Source: Hyphomicrobium sp.
Lineage (GTDB): Bacteria; Pseudomonadota; Alphaproteobacteria; Rhizobiales; Hyphomicrobiaceae
Direction: 5' to 3'
DNA: 33,140 nt
Assembly: GCA_022841965.1 (NCBI GenBank)
Contig: JALHQM010000003.1
Location: 15,887-49,026 of the forward strand
This document shows, piece after piece, positions 25,549-33,140 of the stretch. Numbering within the stretch: the first letter of the stretch is position 1; each line of letters begins with the position of its first letter. The notes beneath the pieces are model-generated. The model ran no database searches. It was given only the letters and a program-made list of their open reading frames with translations, and had not been told where the DNA came from. The translations under genes were made by a program, and so were the position numbers.

Positions 25549-27981
25549 TCAGCCGCGGATCTCGCCGCCCGTCGCCTTCTTCACGTCCGCGATGATCTTC
25601 TGCGAAACCGCCTCGATTTCAGCTTCCGTCAACGTCGCCGAAACGGGCTGGAGCGTCACTTCTATGGCCAGCGATGTCTTGCCTTCCGCCGCCAACGCCC
25701 CGCCCTCGAACACGTCAAACACCGACACTTGCGAAATGAGCGCTTTGTCCGCGCCTGCCGCTGCCTTCACCACATCACCGGCCGCAACACCCTTGTCCAA
25801 CACGAACGCGAAATCGCGCCGCACCGGCAACAACTCGACCGGCGCCAGTGCTGTTCGTGCGCGCGACTTCTTCTTCTCCGGCGGCACGGCATCCAAATAG
25901 ACCTCGAATGCCACCGCCGGCCCGCTCACATCCATCGCCATCAGCGTTGCTGGATGCAGCTCACCGAAATGTGCCAGCACCGTCTTTGGCCCAAGCCGCA
26001 TCGTCCCCGACCGCCCCGGGTGATACCACTCCGGCGCATCGCGGGTGATTTGAGCTTTCGAAGCATCGACGCCGAGCGCCGCCAGCACGGCCACCGCATC
26101 TGCCTTGGCGTCAAACACGCTCACCGCGTCCGCCGCGCCATCCCAATGCCGCCCCGCACCGGAAAGCACCGCCGTTCCCGCGCGCACACCGGCCGCATTC
26201 AGCGCCTGATCCGCCGGCTGGTCGCCCTTGTACGCCTGCCCCAATTCGAACAACGCCACATCCGCAAACCCGCGATTGGCATTCCGTGCAGCGCCCATTA
26301 ACAGGCCCGGCAGCAAGCTCGGTCGCATGGAGGAGAGGTCCGACGAGATCGGGTTCGCCAACTCCAGCGCACCCGACCCGCCACCAAAATGTGTGGCTGT
26401 CGCGCGCGGCAGGAACGACCATGTCACGGCTTCCACAAGCCCGCGCGCCGCCAGCGCTCGCCGCGCCCGCCGTGCCCGCTTCTGGCGCTCCGTCAACACA
26501 GGCGTTGCAATACCCGTCGTGCGCTCCATCGGTGTTGAGGGAATGCGCTCCAGCCCGGCAATGCGCACAACTTCTTCAACCAGATCTGCCGGCCCGTGAA
26601 TGTCCGGCCGCCATGTCGGCGTCGTCACCGTGATCTGATGGCCATGCCCCTCAAGCGTACACCCGAGCGCCTCCAAGATGTGCCGCACCTCGGCCGTTTC
26701 GATTGCAATGCCAGACAGCTTCGCCACACGGTCGGTATCAAAAACGATCACCCGCGCCGTCTCCGGCACCTTGCCCGCGACCTTCGTCTTCGACGGCGTG
26801 CCACCACACAACTTTTCGATCATCTGCGTCGCCAGATCGAGCCCCGGCAAAACGGATTGAGGATCGACGCCGCGCTCGAAACGATAACGCGCGTCCGTAA
26901 TGAGTCCCGCCTTGCGCCCCGTCGCTGCCGTCCGCACTGGATCGAACCAGGCGCTCTCGATCAGCACACTTTTTGTTGCCTCCGTGCAGCCGGATGCTTC
27001 ACCACCCATGATGCCGCCAAGGCCGAGCACGCCGCTCTCATCAGCGATCACACACATCGTCGCGTCGACCGTGTGTTCCTTGCCGTCGAGACCGAGGAAT
27101 GTCTCACCAGCCTTGCCCAGACGCGCGCGGATGGCGCCCTTTAGCTTGTCGGCGTCATAAACATGCAGCGGCCGGCCATGTTCATTCGAAATGTAGTTGG
27201 TCACATCCACAAGCGCATTGATGGGCCGCATCCCCACAGCCTTCAGCCGGTTCTGCAGCCAATCCGGCGATGGCCCATTCTTGAGCCCCGTCACCAGACG
27301 CGCCGCATACACCGGGCACGCGCTCTCTGAACCCGTCGCAAATTCCAGCTTCACGTCGATGGGGCAATCCTTCGCGCCCTCCACGCCGTGAATACGGGTT
27401 TCATGCTTCAAGGTGCCCACACCCGCCGCCGCCAGATCGCGGGCAATCCCACGCACGCCGGTGCAGTCCGGCCGGTTCGGGGTCAGCTTCACCTCGAACA
27501 CCGGATCGTTAAGCCCCGCCACGTCGATGTACCGGCTGCCCACCTTGTCGCCAAGCGACGCGTCCAGTTCCAGAATGCCGCTGCTCTCATCTGACAATTC
27601 GAGTTCAGCCGCAGAACACATCATCCCGTTCGAGACGACGCCGCGCACCGGCTTTTTCTCCAGCGTGATTTTCGATCCCGGAATGTAGGTGCCGAGCGGC
27701 GCAAACACAGAGACGAGGCCGACGCGCGCATTGGGCGCCCCGCACACCACTTCCATCAGCGGCTGGCCCTTGGCGATCTCAACTTGCACCACTTGCAGCT
27801 TGTCCGCATTCGGATGCTTCTTCGCCTCCACAATCCGCGCCACCGTGAACGCGCCCAGCGTCGCGCCCGGGTCTTCCACGCTCTCCACTTCCAACCCGAT
27901 GGCCGAAAGCTTCGTCGCAATCTCCTCGACGGTCGCCGTCGTCTTCAGGTGCTCTTTCAGCCAGGACAGCGTGAATTTCAT
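25549..27981 (-). CDS. pheT: Phenylalanyl-tRNA synthetase beta subunit
   Basis: The 810-aa subunit has the usual domain order. First is MKFTLSWLKEHL, then an EMAP/tRNA-binding OB fold (about 40-150, with VVCGAPNARVG), B3/B4 editing domain, B5 domain, a catalytic-like core (GLERIPSTP and SFLPRA) and a C-terminal ferredoxin-like anticodon-binding domain (about 715-808, PVRRDFAFVLD). With PheS it forms the alpha2-beta2 enzyme that charges tRNA-Phe. It starts 14 nt after a small membrane-protein gene that separates it from pheS. Confidence 0.97.
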   Translation of the reverse strand: MKFTLSWLKEHLKTTATVEEIATKLSAIGLEVESVEDPGATLGAFTVARIVEAKKHPNADKLQVVQVEIAKGQPLMEVVCGAPNARVGLVSVFAPLGTYIPGSKITLEKKPVRGVVSNGMMCSAAELELSDESSGILELDASLGDKVGSRYIDVAGLNDPVFEVKLTPNRPDCTGVRGIARDLAAAGVGTLKHETRIHGVEGAKDCPIDVKLEFATGSESACPVYAARLVTGLKNGPSPDWLQNRLKAVGMRPINALVDVTNYISNEHGRPLHVYDADKLKGAIRARLGKAGETFLGLDGKEHTVDATMCVIADESGVLGLGGIMGGEASGCTEATKSVLIESAWFDPVRTAATGRKAGLITDARYRFERGVDPQSVLPGLDLATQMIEKLCGGTPSKTKVAGKVPETARVIVFDTDRVAKLSGIAIETAEVRHILEALGCTLEGHGHQITVTTPTWRPDIHGPADLVEEVVRIAGLERIPSTPMERTTGIATPVLTERQKRARRARRALAARGLVEAVTWSFLPRATATHFGGGSGALELANPISSDLSSMRPSLLPGLLMGAARNANRGFADVALFELGQAYKGDQPADQALNAAGVRAGTAVLSGAGRHWDGAADAVSVFDAKADAVAVLAALGVDASKAQITRDAPEWYHPGRSGTMRLGPKTVLAHFGELHPATLMAMDVSGPAVAFEVYLDAVPPEKKKSRARTALAPVELLPVRRDFAFVLDKGVAAGDVVKAAAGADKALISQVSVFDVFEGGALAAEGKTSLAIEVTLQPVSATLTEAEIEAVSQKIIADVKKATGGEIRG

Positions 27982-27995
27982 CGCAAATGTTCCGT

Positions 27996-28319
27996 TCAGC
28001 GGCTCTTGTTGGCGTTAATCGCCATGATGTAGACGAGCACCCACAACAACGCAGGTGCAAGCGTAAAAGCAAATCCCGAGACGAAGCTCTGGCCCAACCG
28101 TTCGCTGAGCGAGCACGGCGACGTCGACCCGTCGAGCCCATAGCAGTTACCGTCGTAAATTGCGGCATCATAGCCAAGCGGCAGCAGCATCAATGCAACG
28201 ACGCCGAGAGCTCCCACCAATTGCTGCTGCTTTAACGGCCGCAGCCCCATCGCCGAGCCGAGCCCAAACGCCACAAGCAGCGCCACCGTCATAACGATCA
28301 GCGGAATGGCGAGGGCCAT
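27996..28319 (-). CDS. Small integral membrane protein encoded between pheS and pheT
   Basis: The 107-aa product has three predicted membrane helices: IPLIVMTVALLVAFGLGSA, LVGALGVVALMLLPLGYDA and SGFAFTLAPALLWVLVYIMA. A loop between helices 2 and 3 carries two cysteines (NCYGLDGSTSPCS). I recognise no family. The spacing to pheS is 18 nt and to pheT 14 nt, so it must be made from the pheST transcript. The hydrophobic pattern and tight fit argue for a real gene. A link to phenylalanine charging is not implied by the sequence; insertion into the operon is equally possible. Confidence 0.8.
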   Translation of the reverse strand: MALAIPLIVMTVALLVAFGLGSAMGLRPLKQQQLVGALGVVALMLLPLGYDAAIYDGNCYGLDGSTSPCSLSERLGQSFVSGFAFTLAPALLWVLVYIMAINANKSR

Positions 28320-28337
28320 GTCACGAGGTCTCCGCGG

Positions 28338-29411
28338 TTACGATGAAAGCCCGCCGCCGAGCGTCGGCTGGTCGAGCAGCGAAAATCCGTAGTGGCGTAG
28401 CCAGCGCAGATCGGCGGAGAAGAACGCGCGCAGATCCGGCAGGCCGTACTTCAGCATCGTGATCCGGTCGAGACCCATGCCGAAGGCAAAGCCCTGATAT
28501 TTCTCCGGATCGAGCCCACAGTTGGCGAGCACGTTGGGGTGCACCATCCCGCAGCCGAGAATTTCAAGCCATTGACCGGGCTTCCCGATCGCCGACGCAT
28601 CGATATCAACTTCCATCGACGGTTCGGTGAACGGAAAATGCGACGCGCGAAACCGCATCGTCACATTGTCCACCTCGAAGAACGCCTTTGCGAATTCCTC
28701 CAGCACCCATTTCAGATGCCCCATGTGGGTCTTCTCATCGATGACCAGACCTTCGATCTGATGGAACATCGGCGTATGCGTTTGGTCGCTGTCGCAGCGA
28801 TAGACACGCCCTGGCGCGATGATGCGGATCGGCGGCTTTTTCGTCTGCATCGTGCGGATCTGCACCGGGCTCGTATGCGTGCGCAGCAGCAGCCGCGATC
28901 CATCCGGCTTCGGGTTGAAATAGAACGTGTCGTGTTCCTGCCGTGCGGGGTGCTCCGCCGGAATATTGAGTTTTGTAAAGTTGAGATCGTCCGTCTCGAT
29001 ATCCGGACCTTCCGCAACCTCAAATCCCAGATCGGCAAAGATCTCGATGCATTCGTCCAGCACCTGGCTTACAGGGTGGATTCGGCCCAGCATCTCTGCG
29101 CCAGCCCGCACCGGCAGCGTCACGTCCGCCCGCTCTGCTGCGAGCCGCGCCGACAGCGCCGCCATCTCCAGTGTCGCCTTGCGCGCGTCGAGTGCGTCGG
29201 AAACTTTCGTCTTCAACGCATTCACCGACGCGCCGAACGCCTTGCGGTCCTCTGCCGGCAACGTCCCCAGCTGCCCCATCAATTCGGAAATCCGCCCCTT
29301 CTTGCCGATCGCCGCAACCCGCACGGCATCAAGCGCAGCGAGATCGCCGGCATCGGCAATCTCGCGCAGCACATCCATTTCAAGACGGGAAAGATCAGGA
29401 CCAGACGACAT
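28338..29411 (-). CDS. pheS: Phenylalanyl-tRNA synthetase alpha subunit
   Basis: The 357-aa catalytic subunit of PheRS has the N-terminal coiled-coil arm (about 1-100) and the class II core: motif 2 region [29 protein letters not shown], then [13 protein letters not shown] and motif 3 [18 protein letters not shown] 29411 is chosen because GGAGG sits 9 nt upstream; the frame extends 23 codons farther without homology. Upstream lies rplT (185 bp), with a perfect 9-bp hairpin (29544-29568) in the gap. No phenylalanine-rich leader peptide typical of attenuation was seen. Confidence 0.97.
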   Translation of the reverse strand: MSSGPDLSRLEMDVLREIADAGDLAALDAVRVAAIGKKGRISELMGQLGTLPAEDRKAFGASVNALKTKVSDALDARKATLEMAALSARLAAERADVTLPVRAGAEMLGRIHPVSQVLDECIEIFADLGFEVAEGPDIETDDLNFTKLNIPAEHPARQEHDTFYFNPKPDGSRLLLRTHTSPVQIRTMQTKKPPIRIIAPGRVYRCDSDQTHTPMFHQIEGLVIDEKTHMGHLKWVLEEFAKAFFEVDNVTMRFRASHFPFTEPSMEVDIDASAIGKPGQWLEILGCGMVHPNVLANCGLDPEKYQGFAFGMGLDRITMLKYGLPDLRAFFSADLRWLRHYGFSLLDQPTLGGGLSS

Positions 29412-29543
29412 TGCAGACAGCCTCCGGAAGCAGCGGATGCTCGTCATCCCGTCCGCGGGTCTGGCGCGAGGCGCGCCCAAAAAAGAGGAGCGCGGCGAAG
29501 CAACCCCGCAGGGCGCGATGATAAGTCAGTGGTGGGGAGCGCG

Positions 29544-29568
29544 TGCCGGGGACGTTTTATCCCCGGCA
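29544..29568 (-). other. Perfect hairpin between rplT and pheS
   Basis: TGCCGGGGA and TCCCCGGCA pair perfectly around a 7-nt AT-rich loop, 28 bp downstream of the rplT stop. No T run follows on the minus strand, so it may be a processing or partial-termination element that sets the rplT:pheS ratio. Confidence 0.5.
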
Positions 29569-29596
29569 TCTTCGGCGTATGAAAGGCCTGAAAAAA

Positions 29597-29962
29597 CTAA
29601 GCCGCCTTAGGCAGCGCAGCTTGCGCCTTATCGACAAGCGCCTTGAACGCAGCGGTATCCTTCACCGCGATGTCGGCCAGAACCTTGCGGTCGATCTCGA
29701 TGCCGGCCTTCGTCAGACCGTCGATAAAGCGGCCATACGTCAGACCATGCTCACGGGTAGCAGCGTTGATGCGCTGGATCCAGAGCGCGCGGAACGTGCG
29801 CTTCCGGTTCTTGCGGTCGCGGAAGTTATACTGCATGGCCTTTTCGACGGCCTGCTTCGCGACGCGGATCGTGCTCTTGCGACGGCCATAATAGCCCTTC
29901 GCGGCCTTCAAAACTTTCTTGTGCTTAGCGTGGGCGGTAACGCCGCGTTTGACGCGTGCCAT
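29597..29962 (-). CDS. rplT: 50S ribosomal protein L20
   Basis: The 121-aa basic protein carries the L20 signatures [59 protein letters not shown] and the C-terminal globular part ending in KAALPKAA-like residues. L20 is an early 23S rRNA assembly protein and in several bacteria represses its own operon. It lies 57 bp after rpmI in the standard rpmI-rplT order. Start at ATG 29962 agrees with family length. Confidence 0.98.
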   Translation of the reverse strand: MARVKRGVTAHAKHKKVLKAAKGYYGRRKSTIRVAKQAVEKAMQYNFRDRKNRKRTFRALWIQRINAATREHGLTYGRFIDGLTKAGIEIDRKVLADIAVKDTAAFKALVDKAQAALPKAA

Positions 29963-30019
29963 GGGAGTGCTCCGTTTCGATCGGTGAGGTGAGAGAACCG
30001 GCCCTGAGCCGGAGTGACC

Positions 30020-30220
30020 TTAGCGGTTGTAGGGCATGTACTTCTTGACGATGCCCGCATCCGAGTCGTTCAGCACCATCGTGCCGCGCGCCTTCTGCAC
30101 GAACTTGGCCGTCCGCTTAATCATGCCGTGCCGCTTACCAGCGGCACCCGCCTTCACCTTACCGGTCGCCGTGAAACGGAATCGCTTCTTGGCACCACTC
30201 TTGGTCTTCATCTTGGGCAT
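30020..30220 (-). CDS. rpmI: 50S ribosomal protein L35
   Basis: The 66-aa protein starts [20 protein letters not shown] and contains [19 protein letters not shown], both typical of L35. ATG 30220 is chosen because the family starts there and a GAAAGG ribosome site precedes it; an in-frame upstream start at 30331 is not supported. infC, often upstream of rpmI, is not in the window. Two strong hairpins (30240-30256 and 30258-30299) lie in the leader. Confidence 0.97.
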   Translation of the reverse strand: MPKMKTKSGAKKRFRFTATGKVKAGAAGKRHGMIKRTAKFVQKARGTMVLNDSDAGIVKKYMPYNR

Positions 30221-30239
30221 TTGGCTTTCCTTTCTAGTG

Positions 30240-30299
30240 GCCGGCATAAAGCCGGCGGGCAGCGATCGGTCTGGGGCCGGGGCCCCAAGGCGCGCTGCC
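30240..30299 (-). promoter_or_regulatory. Tandem hairpins in the rpmI leader
   Basis: GCCGGC-ATAAA-GCCGGC (30240-30256) is one hairpin. The second (30258-30299) has an outer GGCAGCG/CGCTGCC stem and an inner TGGGGCC/GGCCCCA stem. Both lie just upstream of the rpmI ribosome site and could be a leader for ribosomal-protein feedback by L20, but I see no match to a described L20 leader. Confidence 0.4.
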
Positions 30300-30539
30300 G
30301 TTCTCTTATGTTGAAGCATGAAAGCCGCCACGGCATGCCCTGCCGGACGGCTCCGGGCGGCGTTATACGGTGAGCCCCCACATGATGCAACTCCCGTCGA
30401 GCGCCCGCCTTGAGCCGTCAGGAGGTGGCAGCTGCAACGATCCGCTCAGCCAAAATCAAGTGAAGTTAAAATCTGAAGTGGACGATGTAACTCGAAATCA
30501 AACAGGAGCGATTGACTGCTCTGTCTTATCGTCGGCAGT

Positions 30540-30545
30540 TATAAT
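30540..30545 (+). promoter_or_regulatory. Possible -10 element of csp
   Basis: TATAAT matches the sigma-70 -10 consensus. A TTGACT lies at 30512-30517, but its 22-bp spacing is too long, so the -35 is uncertain. It would give a csp leader of about 245 nt. Confidence 0.3.
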
Positions 30546-30798
30546 GTTCAAAAAGCCAGCCCCGAACACCGCCTCTGCCTGCAAAAAATCCTGCGTTTTC
30601 GAATATTTCTAGCAGTTGCCTATGGGCTTCGACCTTGCGCTCTGCGCCCTGTCAGGTCATATAGACGGGATCGAACACGCCTTGGCTTACTCTGCGACAG
30701 CTCTACCGAGTCTGACACTAGACGTCTCCAACGCGCGATTTGATGGCCCCCGAGGTCGTCGCTTCGGGGTAGTTTACTTATGCTTTGGAGGCATATCG

Positions 30799-31005
30799 AT
30801 GTCGACTGGTACCGTGAAGTGGTTCAACGGGCAGAAGGGCTACGGCTTCATTCAGCCGGACGAAGGTGGGAACGACGTGTTTGTTCACATCTCGGCTGTT
30901 GAGCGCGCTGGCCTGTCTTCCCTGCGTGAGGGTCAGAAGATTTCCTTCGATACCGAACGCGGCCGCAACGGCAAAATCGCTGCGATCAACCTGCGTCCCC
31001 TCTAA
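30799..31005 (+). CDS. CspA-family cold-shock protein
   Basis: The 68-aa single OB-fold protein starts MSTGTVKWFNGQKGYGFIQP. It carries RNP1 (KGYGFIQ) and RNP2 (DVFVHIS), the RNA-binding surfaces of cold-shock proteins that melt mRNA structure. ATG 30799 has a GGAGG ribosome site 7 nt upstream; a longer in-frame frame from 30616 lacks such support. It is followed by a strong terminator and then by an IF-1 gene. The long structured upstream region fits post-transcriptional cold control, which is inferred. Confidence 0.97.
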   Translation: MSTGTVKWFNGQKGYGFIQPDEGGNDVFVHISAVERAGLSSLREGQKISFDTERGRNGKIAAINLRPL

Positions 31006-31033
31006 AAAAGGGCACGTTGCACGGGTCGTGCTT

Positions 31034-31061
31034 GGGGAGCAGAGCTATCTGCTCCCCATTT
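31034..31061 (+). terminator. Rho-independent terminator of csp
   Basis: A perfect 10-bp stem (GGGGAGCAGA / TCTGCTCCCC) with a GCTA loop is followed by ATTTAGTT. It starts 28 bp after the csp stop and lies before the IF-1 gene, so csp and infA are probably separate transcripts with some readthrough. Confidence 0.85.
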
Positions 31062-31102
31062 AGTTGTGCGGTGCCCATCCGCACGCCATTTACAGAGGGC
31101 AT

Positions 31103-31387
31103 ATGGCTAAGGAAGAAGAACTCGAGTTCGAAGGTGTTGTGGTGGAAATTCTGCCCGACGCCCGCTGCCGCGTGAAACTCGACAACGGTCACGAAATCGT
31201 TGCTTACACGTCGGGCCGCATGAAGAAGAACCGCATCCGCATATTGGCCGGTGACAAGGTCACGGTTGCGATGACTCCCTACGATCTTACCAAGGGCCGC
31301 ATCAATTTCCGCCACAAGGATACGCGCGGTGGCCCGCCTCCGGGTGCCGGTGGTCCTCCAGGTGGTGGCCAGCAGCGCCGCCGTTGA
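31103..31387 (+). CDS. infA: Translation initiation factor IF-1 with C-terminal Gly/Pro/Arg extension
   Basis: Residues 1 to about 72 form a standard IF-1 OB fold: [51 protein letters not shown] and [16 protein letters not shown]-1 blocks the ribosomal A site during initiation. An added tail of about 20 residues is rich in Gly and Pro and ends QQRRR, absent from the usual 72-residue protein. ATG 31103 has a CAGAGGG ribosome site. It follows csp and is followed by a terminator. It may be the sole IF-1 or a second copy; the window cannot tell. Confidence 0.94.
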   Translation: MAKEEELEFEGVVVEILPDARCRVKLDNGHEIVAYTSGRMKKNRIRILAGDKVTVAMTPYDLTKGRINFRHKDTRGGPPPGAGGPPGGGQQRRR

Positions 31388-31414
31388 TCCAGCTTTTCAT
31401 CGAACACACGAACC

Positions 31415-31440
31415 AGGCCGGCCGCCACAAGCGCCGGCCT
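31415..31440 (+). terminator. Terminator after infA
   Basis: AGGCCGGC and GCCGGCCT form an 8-bp stem with a 10-nt loop, followed by CATTCTTTGTC, 27 bp after the infA stop. It may also act on the convergent solute-binding-protein gene. Confidence 0.7.
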
Positions 31441-31449
31441 CATTCTTTG

Positions 31450-32304
31450 TCAAAACACCCGGTGCGGGAAATAGCGCGACACGAGTTCATCAAAACGTCC
31501 CGACGTGCGCACCTTATGCAGCGCTGAATTCAACAGCGCCCGGATTTGCGGATCGCTGCGCGGCACGGCAATTCCGATCCCATCGCCGAAATACCGCGGC
31601 TCGAAAAATGGCCCGCCGCGCAGTTCGCAGCACCGCCGCGAGAGCGTCCCGTTGATCCAGAACGCCAGCCCGATACCATCGTCGAAAACGTAATCTGTCT
31701 TCCCCTGCAGCAGCGCTTCCCGCGCCAATTCCGCCGTCTCAAAAACTTGCACCCGGCTGTCGCGAAAAAAGGTTTTTAAAAACGCCTCATGCGGCGTCGC
31801 CTTCGCGACCGCAATGGATCGCCCGTACAGCAAATCCGGCACGATCTCCACTTTCTCAGCGTCCGTCTTGGCTGCAAATCGCCCCGGCGTTTGAAAGTAC
31901 CGATCGGTAAATTCGATATCGCGCAGCGCGTCCGCCGTCACGGCATGGCCGGCAATAACCGCGTCCGCCTCGCCGCGTTTCAATGCGACCAGCAATTCGT
32001 CCCACGGCCGCACGCGAATATCGCACGCCGCCCCGATCTCGTTACAAAGCGCGCGCGCCAGATCGACATTGAAACCGTTCAGCACCCCATCTTCGTCCAG
32101 GTAGTTGAACGGCGGGAAATCGCCCTCGGTTAGAAACCTCACCACCACGCGCCGCGGCTGCTGCGCCTCCGCTGCCGGGGCATCCTGCGCCGCAACGCTG
32201 GCAGCCACCGTCATCACGGCCCCCACCGCGATGAGCAGCGCCCCCATCGCCCGCGCGAACCCCTGCGCACCGCGACAGCCCAGTCGTCTCAAAAAAATTG
32301 GCAT
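31450..32304 (-). CDS. Periplasmic solute-binding protein, family 3 (amino-acid type)
   Basis: The 284-aa protein has an N-terminal signal segment (GALLIAVGAVMTVAASVAA) and a bacterial extracellular solute-binding domain of family 3: EGDFPPFNYLDEDGVLNGFN, VDLARALCNEI, RPWDELLVALKRGEADAVIAG and the late FGDGIGIAVPRSDPQIRALL. Such proteins bind polar amino acids or related organics. No permease or ATPase gene is adjacent, so it may be an orphan or act in sensing. Start ATG 32304, or ATG 32247 nearer the signal segment. It is divergent from the glycosyltransferase gene. Confidence 0.92.
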   Translation of the reverse strand: MPIFLRRLGCRGAQGFARAMGALLIAVGAVMTVAASVAAQDAPAAEAQQPRRVVVRFLTEGDFPPFNYLDEDGVLNGFNVDLARALCNEIGAACDIRVRPWDELLVALKRGEADAVIAGHAVTADALRDIEFTDRYFQTPGRFAAKTDAEKVEIVPDLLYGRSIAVAKATPHEAFLKTFFRDSRVQVFETAELAREALLQGKTDYVFDDGIGLAFWINGTLSRRCCELRGGPFFEPRYFGDGIGIAVPRSDPQIRALLNSALHKVRTSGRFDELVSRYFPHRVF

Positions 32305-32401
32305 CGCGCGTTCCGACTGTTCAGTTCACGTCACTTGCCGTAGTCTGAACACTGTTGGTGGCCGGACTGCGGCCGCCGAGTTGTCGGGCGGGCACGTTGC
32401 C

Positions 32402-33140
32402 ATGTCAAACCCTGGCCTCATAAATCAGCAGAATTCCCTGGGGACGTCGCCCGCACCTCTTTGTGCGCCTCGGGCTCCCGGCTGGGCAGACGCCCTGCGC
32501 CAAACCCATCCTGAACTCTCCGCCGCATCGCCTTTGGCGCGATGGCAGCGGGTCACATTGGCCCTTGTCCTGGTAGCGCTGCCGCTCGGCTTCTGGTTCG
32601 ACGCCGACACCACGGCCATGCTCGGAATGGCACTTCTCACGCCCGTCTTCCTGTGTGTGGTGCTTCTTCGCGCCACTGCCATCGCCACCACACTCACCAC
32701 GATCCCGCCCCCCGCAAGCGCACCACCCGCTCGATCCGAAAGCCTACCCGTCTATTCGATTCTAGTGCCACTACACCGCGAAGCGCACATGGCCCAGCCG
32801 CTCCTCGCGGCGCTCGACCGCCTCGACTGGCCCATTGCCAAACGAGATATCCTCATCATCACTGAAGCGGACGACGCCGAAACACGCCACGCCTTTGAAG
32901 CCGCCATCGCCGGCCATCCCGGAATCCGTATTGTGATCGTGCCGCCCGGCGAACCGCGCACCAAACCCCGCGCACTTATGTACGCCCTACCAGAGTCCAT
33001 CGGCGACTTCGTCGTTGTCTACGATGCTGAGGATGAGCCCGAACCCAAACAGCTGCATCAAGCCTATCGCCACTTTCAAGCAGCCCCCCCCGGCCTCGGC
33101 TGCATACAAGCGCACCTCAATGTCTACAACCCGCGCGCCA
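32402..33140 (+). CDS. Family 2 glycosyltransferase, membrane-bound (truncated by window edge)
   Basis: An open frame from ATG 32402 runs off the right edge (246 codons seen). Residues of about 50-65 and 73-92 are hydrophobic (LALVLVALPLGFWF and MALLTPVFLCVVLL). From residue 117 the GT2 fold begins: VYSILVPLHRE, LDWPIAKRDILIITEADD, PPGEPRTKPRALMYAL and VVVYDAEDEPEPKQL with the acidic DAED at 208-211. This resembles XagB/cellulose-synthase-like transferases that make surface polysaccharides. A run of eight C at 33084-33091 lies inside the coding region. The catalytic and C-terminal membrane parts are outside the window. Confidence 0.9.
   Translation, partial: MSNPGLINQQNSLGTSPAPLCAPRAPGWADALRQTHPELSAASPLARWQRVTLALVLVALPLGFWFDADTTAMLGMALLTPVFLCVVLLRATAIATTLTTIPPPASAPPARSESLPVYSILVPLHREAHMAQPLLAALDRLDWPIAKRDILIITEADDAETRHAFEAAIAGHPGIRIVIVPPGEPRTKPRALMYALPESIGDFVVVYDAEDEPEPKQLHQAYRHFQAAPPGLGCIQAHLNVYNPRA

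Larger units (their letters stand above)
30221..30798. other. Intergenic region between divergent rpmI and csp, with structured leaders
   Basis: This 578-bp stretch holds no convincing gene; open frames in it show no domain or strong ribosome site. On the rpmI side are two tandem GC hairpins. On the csp side are a TATAAT at 30540-30545 and a hairpin at 30748-30769 before the ribosome site. The csp leader may therefore be about 250 nt long, as is common for cold-shock mRNAs. Confidence 0.6.

Noticed and set aside
30370..30612. 80-codon frame upstream of csp
   Set aside because: No ribosome site, no hydrophobic or domain pattern; lies in the likely csp/rpmI promoter region.
1..33140. Search for tRNA genes, IS elements, integrases, toxin-antitoxin pairs and defence genes
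   Set aside because: No T-arm-like GGTTCGAATCC with a matching acceptor stem, no transposase or integrase motifs and no terminal repeats were seen by eye; a tRNAscan and HMM search would settle it.

Overview
The window reads as a chromosomal housekeeping segment of an alphaproteobacterium, most likely order Hyphomicrobiales (Rhizobiales). The support is gene content and order (dapF followed by ftsY and yciB/ispZ, a rpmI-rplT-pheS-pheT run, a phasin, a cold-shock gene beside an IF-1 gene), high GC, and frequent GTG starts. I cannot name a genus. No tRNA, rRNA, CRISPR array, IS element, phage gene or integrase was seen.

Layout. 1-720: N-terminal part of ffh (minus), cut by the window edge. 1127-2815: an EF-hand lipoprotein and a periplasmic PQQ-type sugar dehydrogenase, tail to tail. 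2951-6768: dapF, a 422-bp spacer where mtaB might be expected, then an ftsY-yciB-yciB operon with two tandem YciB paralogues. 6956-8558: a MarR regulator facing asd across a shared terminator. 8795-11731: an unknown secreted protein, a CoA-disulfide-reductase-like flavoprotein with a rhodanese tail, and a cysteine-cluster protein. 11896-13842: a small exported protein under a CtrA-type site, a secreted protein made of 29-residue repeats, and a divergent LysR regulator. 13957-14472: a MOSC protein.

14476-30220 is a 15.7-kb run transcribed entirely leftward. In transcription order it holds rpmI, rplT, pheS, a small membrane protein, pheT, ndh (NDH-2), typA/bipA, a PepSY-like protein, a Pif1/RecD-like helicase, a phasin, a GNAT acetyltransferase, ppa, dapB, gpmA, a DUF4337-like membrane protein and leuB. 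30799-31387 carries csp and an IF-1 gene with an unusual tail. The right end has a solute-binding protein (minus) and a truncated family-2 glycosyltransferase (plus).

Functional themes. Membrane-protein targeting is represented by both SRP GTPases (ffh, ftsY) and the YciB proteins. Three enzymes of lysine/diaminopimelate synthesis (asd, dapF, dapB) lie within 15 kb but not in one operon. Translation is represented by L35, L20, PheST, IF-1, BipA and Csp. Carbon storage is represented by the phasin.

I found no dedicated novel system such as defence, secretion or a biosynthetic cluster. The most useful non-standard signals are regulatory: a phasin promoter whose -35 element overlaps a PhaR-like TGC-N3-GCA site, with two FNR/FixK-like boxes exactly 42 bp apart upstream; a perfect CtrA-type TTAA-N7-TTAAC; and a dyad between the LysR gene and the repeat-protein gene. 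Other items worth checking are the missing mtaB, the membrane gene inside pheST, and the IF-1 tail.
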